Source: Natrononativus amylolyticus (lineage in GTDB: Archaea > Halobacteriota > Halobacteria > Halobacteriales > Natrialbaceae). Taken from it: DNA of 64,000 nucleotides. Shown here in pieces: positions 60,117 through 64,000 of the stretch. Location of the stretch: positions 1,922,001 to 1,986,000 of the forward strand of contig NZ_CP101458.1 of the NCBI RefSeq assembly GCF_024362525.1, given 5' to 3'. Every line of letters begins with the position of its first letter. The first letter of the stretch is position 1. Below the pieces are notes generated by a model. That model had not been told where the DNA came from and made no database searches. It was given only the letters and a program-made list of their open reading frames with translations. The position numbers and the translations under genes were made by a program.

Positions 60117-60542
60117 TTTCCGAAAGCACGTGCGGTCGATAACCTAAATCTTACTATCGGTCAGGTCCCCTCGAGGACGATCGACTCGAGTCCGCCGGAT
60201 CGCACCGCCTGACCGCCGTTCGGCGGATCGGACGGGATCGACGGCCCCGCGCGCTCGTGGAGGGCGCCAACGAGGACAGTGACGTCGGGTGATCTCTCAC
60301 CCGCGGAATGAGTGGAGTGGTGCCGATTCGTCGGGAACCGCATCCGCGGGACCCAGCGTCAGTTAGCACGGCCGTGATGTCAGAGGCACGGTCGCACGGG
60401 TCGGTTCGGAGAGCCAGTCGTGGAACCGGTCCCCGACGAACTGCGTTCGAGGATTGGTTTGCGGGGGCATCAATCCGCGACCGCGTGTTCAGACCGAGAA
60501 AACGCGATCACGCATTTATATAGGACGGAGCCCGGTCGCCGC
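60117..60542. other. Gene-poor intergenic region with an isolated TATA box
   Basis: 426 bp between the lipoprotein and the small membrane protein gene. ATTTATATA at 60514-60522 is a near-perfect TATA motif on both strands, but no annotated gene begins within 30-60 bp in either direction. A short minus-strand frame ending at 60161 is not convincing. The box may drive an uncharacterised RNA or be a relic of a lost gene. Confidence 0.5.
60514..60522. promoter_or_regulatory. Orphan TATA element
   Basis: ATTTATATA with no start codon at a normal distance on either strand. On the plus strand transcription would run antisense into the DUF7521-like gene; on the minus strand it would enter the gene-poor stretch. 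Confidence 0.4.
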
Positions 60543-60854
60543 TCAGTTCGTCCCGTACAACGAGTACGTGATCGCGAGCAGTCCCAGCAGTCGACTCACG
60601 TTCTCGAGGAACACGACCGTCACCTGTTCCGGACTCGCGAGCGTGTTGAGCGCGACGTTGAGCACGAACGGAACCAGCGTCAACAGGAGCAGGCCGACGG
60701 CGAGAAACAGCATCGGCCGGCTGTCGTTCCGGCGGTACCCGCGGTAGGCCTGAACCGCGATGAGCGTCCCGATGAGCGCGACGAGGAAGAGACTCGCCAC
60801 GGTCAGCACCTCGAAGAGCGGCGCCTCGTCGAGTCGCGCGACGTTCGTCATCAT
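60543..60854 (-). CDS. DUF7521-like small membrane protein
   Basis: 103 residues from ATG 60854, whose start overlaps the stop codon of the upstream HTH gene (CGATGATG), so translation is coupled. It has three hydrophobic segments (LFEVLTVASLFLVALIGTLI, MLFLAVGLLLLTLVPFVLNV and SRLLGLLAITYSLYG) and a short polar linker. Similar HTH plus small membrane protein pairs recur in haloarchaea and probably act together. Function is unknown. Confidence 0.8.
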   Translation of the reverse strand: MMTNVARLDEAPLFEVLTVASLFLVALIGTLIAVQAYRGYRRNDSRPMLFLAVGLLLLTLVPFVLNVALNTLASPEQVTVVFLENVSRLLGLLAITYSLYGTN

Positions 60855-61198
60855 CGCAAGCCCTCCCACATCCGGGTGAACTTGTCGGCCACGTCCTCCT
60901 CTCGCAACGAGAGTTCGAGGGAGAGTTCGCCGTCCTCGAGAGACAGTTCGAGCCGGTCGAGACGCGCCTCGTAGACGCTGTAGTGGTTGCCGTCCGGTGC
61001 GAGTTCGGTTCGTTCGCTGATGAGGTCACACTCCCGGAGCCGATCGAGTCGTCGGTACACCGTCGGCAGGGACGCGTCACAGCGGTCGCTCAGAGTGCTG
61101 GCTGACATGGGTTCGATGCTCGTTTCGGTGAGGATCGTACGCGCGTACTCGTCGTCGAGAAGGGCAAACAGTTCCGACCGGTCGTACTCCTCGGTCAC
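60851..61198 (-). CDS. Winged-helix (ArsR-like) regulator, partner of a membrane protein
   Basis: 115 residues from a GTG at 61198. The N-terminal winged helix is ELFALLDDEYARTILTETS then MSASTLSDRCDASLPTVYRR and LDRLRECDLISERTEL. The C-terminal half (GELSLELSLREEDVADKF) is acidic and probably dimerises or contacts the neighbour. The gene overlaps the downstream membrane protein gene by 4 nt, forming a two-gene operon. It is divergent from nreA. Confidence 0.88.
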   Translation of the reverse strand: MTEEYDRSELFALLDDEYARTILTETSIEPMSASTLSDRCDASLPTVYRRLDRLRECDLISERTELAPDGNHYSVYEARLDRLELSLEDGELSLELSLREEDVADKFTRMWEGLR

Positions 61199-61309
61199 TG
61201 CTGTCCGTTCGTCTAGCTAACACGATCAAAAGCGTCCCGGTTGTGGCCGGCGGCGCGACGACGTCGTCGAACTCAACATTCAAACCCGCGCCCGCCCTAC
61301 CTCGAGTGA

Positions 61310-62602
61310 ATGCGCCTCGACGACTACATCGAGGAGTTAGAACCCGACGAGGAGGCCGAGCGACGGCGCCTCGCCAAGGAGAAGTCCTACGCGATCACGG
61401 ACCACGTAGAGCGGTTCGAACGGAACTTCGAACGGGCGCTCTCGGGTGACTCGCTCGTCGGCTCGACCGCCCCCTCGATCTTCGTCGGGCGGTCGAACTA
61501 TCCGAACATCCCGGTCGGCGTCCTCTCGCCGGTCGGCGACGAGGCGGCCGCCGAGGAGTACGTCACCGACGGCACCTGGTACAGACAGGGGTACGGGATC
61601 GACGACGTGCTCCAGCGCCGGACCGGGCTACTGAACTCGAGCAAGCCCGCGAACGTCGACTCGCCGGGGATCGCGAGCCGGCTCGCGCCCTCCGTCCACG
61701 ACACCTGGGAGGGGTTCGTCGGCGTCCAGCGCGAGGTCGCCATCGCGGACCGGCCCGTCGATCTCGAGATCGGCCTCGAGGGCAAACCGGATCTCGGCCT
61801 CGAGGCCGGAACGGACGTCGCGACCCCGCGCGGGCCGCGAGCCAACGCGAGAGACGCCGAACTCCGGGAGAACCCCCACGTTCCGCGGCCGGTGAAGAAG
61901 ACCCTGGAGGACGACGACTGGCAGGCCCAGGGCGCGATGACGTACCTCTACCGGCGCGGGTTCGACGTCTACGAGATCAACTCGATCCTCTCGGCGGGCG
62001 CACTCGGCGAGGCCGCCCAGCGGCGGCTGGTACCGACCCGGTGGTCGATCACGGCCGTCGACGACACCGTCGGCCAGTACCTCCGTGGGCGGATCCGAAA
62101 CGCCCCCAGCGTCGACGAGGTGCAGGTGTGGGCCAACGAGTACATGGGAAACCGCTACTGGGTGATCCTCGCGCCCGGCACCTGGGAGTACGAACTCGTC
62201 GAGATGAAGGCGCCGGGGAGCATCTGGAACCCCGACCCGGCCGGCGGAATCTGGATGGCCAGCGCCTCGGAGGGGTTCGAGGGGCGCTCGAGCTACGTCG
62301 AAGAGACCGCCGGCGCCTACTACGCCGCTCGGCTGGGGGTGTTAGAGCACCTCGAGTCGGTCGGCCGCCAGGCGAAGTGTCTCGTCCTCCGGGAGGTGTC
62401 CGACGACTACTGGGCACCGGTGGGCGTCTGGCAGGTCCGCGAGAGCGTCCGCAACGCCTTCGACGGCGAGTGCGGGACCGCCGAGAGCTTCCACGAGGCC
62501 GTCGCCACCGTCGCCGCCCGGCTGCCAGTTGGCCACGACCGCCTCCGCCGGAAGTCGGAACTCGCGGCCGGGTTACAGTCGAACCTGAGCGCGTTCGAAT
62601 GA
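61310..62602 (+). CDS. nreA: DNA repair protein NreA
   Basis: 430 residues matching NreA throughout: PSIFVGRSNYPNIPVGVLSP, LEIGLEGKPDLGLEAGTDVA, AMTYLYRRGFDVYEINSILS and YYAARLGVLEHLESVGRQAK. NreA is an archaeal protein needed for tolerance of DNA damage and is reported to act with the sliding clamp. The last residues, QSNLSAFE, fit a PCNA-interacting (PIP) peptide Q-x-x-L-x-x-F. The start is the first ATG. It is divergent from the HTH/membrane pair. Confidence 0.95.
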   Translation: MRLDDYIEELEPDEEAERRRLAKEKSYAITDHVERFERNFERALSGDSLVGSTAPSIFVGRSNYPNIPVGVLSPVGDEAAAEEYVTDGTWYRQGYGIDDVLQRRTGLLNSSKPANVDSPGIASRLAPSVHDTWEGFVGVQREVAIADRPVDLEIGLEGKPDLGLEAGTDVATPRGPRANARDAELRENPHVPRPVKKTLEDDDWQAQGAMTYLYRRGFDVYEINSILSAGALGEAAQRRLVPTRWSITAVDDTVGQYLRGRIRNAPSVDEVQVWANEYMGNRYWVILAPGTWEYELVEMKAPGSIWNPDPAGGIWMASASEGFEGRSSYVEETAGAYYAARLGVLEHLESVGRQAKCLVLREVSDDYWAPVGVWQVRESVRNAFDGECGTAESFHEAVATVAARLPVGHDRLRRKSELAAGLQSNLSAFE

Positions 62603-62672
62603 GGGACCGGTTTACGGGGCGCCCTCGAGGGCGACCACCACCACTAAGCCCTCCCTCCCCGTCCGTCGACCT

Positions 62673-62849
62673 ATGGCGTTCACAGCCCTCGCCTCGAGTT
62701 GGCTCTCGCTCGTCGCGATTCTGGTCCTTCTCGTCGGCGTCCCGCTGTTCGTCGTCCTCGTTCTCGCGGTCGTCTCCGGCTACATCCGACACGACGCCGA
62801 GCGGCTGCTCGAGGCGGAGGCGGAAGACGACGTGGACGACGAGCGGTGA
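62673..62849 (+). CDS. 58-residue single-span membrane protein
   Basis: Reading from the ATG at 62673 gives MAFTALASSW, a 28-residue hydrophobic segment (LSLVAILVLLVGVPLFVVLV and the following LAVVSG), and a charged tail RHDAERLLEAEAEDDVDDER to a TGA at 62847-62849. It is too short for many gene finders. The strong membrane segment and acidic tail make it a convincing small protein. It follows nreA on the same strand after 70 bp and may share its transcript. Confidence 0.7.
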   Translation: MAFTALASSWLSLVAILVLLVGVPLFVVLVLAVVSGYIRHDAERLLEAEAEDDVDDER

Positions 62850-62873
62850 GAGCGCCAGAGAGCGAAACTCACG

Positions 62874-63311
62874 CTACAGGTTCGCGTACGCCGTCTCGAC
62901 GAGTTCGCTCGTTTCGTCGACGATCGCCTGCCACTCCTCGTCGTCTGGAGCAATCCCGAGCAGGCGGCCGATCTTCATGATCGAGACGTGGTAGACGACC
63001 TGCGTTCCCGGCTCCTCCTCCCAGACGATGACGTTACAGGGGAACAGTCCGCCCATCTCCGTCGTGACGTCGAGAACGCGGTCCGCGATTGCGGGGTTGC
63101 ACGCCCCGAGGACGTAGTAGGGGTCGCGGTCGGCGTCGACCTTCTCGTTGAGCAGTTCGGAGGGAGAGAACTCGACGGGGACGCCGAAGCCCGCGTCCGT
63201 GAACACCTCGCGGACGTGCTCGATCGCCTCCTCGTGCCCCATCTCGAGCGTCGCGCGCTTCTCGCCGTAGTGTTCGGGGTCGATCGCCGCGGGGTCGATC
63301 GGAAGTGACAT
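62874..63311 (-). CDS. DUF302 family protein
   Basis: 145 residues. Family features are the N-terminal ATLEMGHEEAIEHVREVFTD, DPYYVLGACNPAIADRVLDV and the conserved MGGLFPCNVIVWEE with a cysteine. DUF302 proteins are small alpha/beta units sometimes fused to heme or thioredoxin-like domains; the archaeal role is unknown. It faces the 58-residue membrane protein gene, convergent with it. Confidence 0.9.
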   Translation of the reverse strand: MSLPIDPAAIDPEHYGEKRATLEMGHEEAIEHVREVFTDAGFGVPVEFSPSELLNEKVDADRDPYYVLGACNPAIADRVLDVTTEMGGLFPCNVIVWEEEPGTQVVYHVSIMKIGRLLGIAPDDEEWQAIVDETSELVETAYANL

Positions 63312-63371
63312 GGTCGTGCCTTCGGCCCCGGTCCTAAAAACCTGACTCCCACCGGCAACGGGTCGACGGGG

Positions 63372-64000
63372 TCACAGGGGGATCGGCAGCCACTCGAGCC
63401 ACCGGAGCGCGGGCTCTGGATCGAACAGCGGGTCGTGAAGGACGAGCCAGTCGAGCAACACGAGCCCCGCGCCGTGGGCGATCACCGAGGGGAGAATGGA
63501 GTTCGACTTGTAGTCGACGGCGCCGAAGAGGACGTCCGTCGGCCCCGACAGCAGGAACTCGATCGGCGGCTTCGATGCGTGGTGGATCATGTAGACGATG
63601 GGGCTGATGAACACCGCCTTGAACCCGATGTCCTTGACGCCGACGCAGAGCAGTCCCCGGTAGTAGGTTTCGGCGGCCAGCGCGAGCATGAACAGCATGG
63701 CCGCGTGGGGGATGAACTCCTCGGGGGCGGCCGAGGTCTCCCAGATCGGGTAGAACTCGCGGATCGTCGGCAGCGTCGATCCCACGAGGTAAAAGGGGAG
63801 GACGAACATCGAGAGCAAAACGGCGTTCCGGACCGCGAGCCGGTCGACTCGCCAGCCGATCGTTCGACCGTGTGAGAACCCGAGCGCGAGCGGCCCGACG
63901 ATGAGGAGCAGACTGTCGACGACGACCCGCGGACCGAGCTCTCGGGGGACGAACTGCATCCACAGCAGCGTCAACACCGCGCCCGTCAGCAACGACTTCT
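63372..64000 (-). CDS. CPBP family intramembrane metalloprotease, 5' end outside the window
   Basis: The frame is open at the right edge and reads 209 residues to a stop at 63372. It has five or six hydrophobic segments and the CPBP (type II CAAX-like) motifs: LAAETYYRGLLCVGVKDIGF with the E-x-x-x-R of the active site, YMIHHASKPPIEF and SVIAHGAGLVLLDW with the histidines. Family members are membrane proteases or, in some cases, bacteriocin-immunity-like proteins. The N-terminus is missing, so the full length is unknown. Confidence 0.85.
   Translation of the reverse strand, partial: KSLLTGAVLTLLWMQFVPRELGPRVVVDSLLLIVGPLALGFSHGRTIGWRVDRLAVRNAVLLSMFVLPFYLVGSTLPTIREFYPIWETSAAPEEFIPHAAMLFMLALAAETYYRGLLCVGVKDIGFKAVFISPIVYMIHHASKPPIEFLLSGPTDVLFGAVDYKSNSILPSVIAHGAGLVLLDWLVLHDPLFDPEPALRWLEWLPIPL

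Noticed and set aside
60161-60343. A 60-residue minus-strand frame before the lipoprotein gene
   Set aside because: The orphan TATA box is about 170 bp away from its start, and the sequence shows no recognised motif. It could be a gene fragment but I cannot support it.
1-64000. tRNA, rRNA, RNase P RNA, SRP RNA, replication origin or intact insertion sequence
   Set aside because: I looked in the larger gaps for T-loop-like, rRNA-like and SRP-like signatures and for transposase frames, and found none. Only the possible transposon-derived segment near 29790 remains, at low confidence.

Overview
The window comes from the chromosome of a halophilic archaeon (class Halobacteria). The DNA is GC-rich and the predicted proteins are strongly acidic (D/E rich). 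There are archaeal TFB transcription factors, aCPSF1/FttA, TiaS, NreA and archaeal-type RNase HI, Tat signal peptides on most exported proteins, TATA boxes about 25-35 nt before many start codons (leaderless or short-leader genes), and a haloarchaeal gas vesicle cluster. I cannot name the genus from sequence alone.

Layout. 1-13 kb: 5' part of a TFB gene, a DUF357 protein, a DUF389 membrane protein, a glutaredoxin-thioredoxin reductase fusion, an exported SH3 plus SleB-like hydrolase, an HhH protein, DCC thiol oxidoreductase, a double VOC protein, an NhaC antiporter, a HalX response regulator, DRG GTPase and TiaS. 13-27.8 kb: HTH regulator, glutaredoxin, purine-type permease with a palindrome upstream, TrkA protein, orphan DNA methyltransferase, Ca2+/cation antiporter, GST-family reductase, two Tat-exported proteins (one DyP-like), SDR, SRPBCC, HAD and a MutS-like ATPase. 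27.9-31.3 kb is accessory in character: a hyperacidic repeat protein, about 880 bp without genes that carries a structured, possibly transposon-derived RNA segment, a second glutaredoxin and a zinc-ribbon protein.

31.3-37.8 kb holds a complete-looking gas vesicle locus in two divergent arms, gvpFGHIJKLM and gvpANO, with no gvpC, gvpD or gvpE. All eight genes known to be essential in Halobacterium (A, F, G, J, K, L, M, O) are present. It is followed by a CHY zinc finger gene and a large membrane-anchored winged-helix regulator with an 11-residue-repeat ectodomain, divergent from mutS.

40-64 kb is mostly housekeeping: MutS1, DoxX, NucS, lipoproteins, FttA, a hairpin-rich intergenic region, a half-size EamA protein, endonuclease III, a four-gene amino-acid ABC transporter operon, an alkaline-phosphatase-superfamily enzyme, inorganic pyrophosphatase, PadR regulator, RNase HI, a full TFB, a lipoprotein, a HTH/membrane protein pair, NreA, DUF302 and a truncated CPBP protease. 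Genome maintenance is well represented (MutS1, MutS-like, NucS, Nth, NreA, RNase HI, HhH protein). No rRNA, tRNA, CRISPR array, replication origin or intact transposase gene was recognised.
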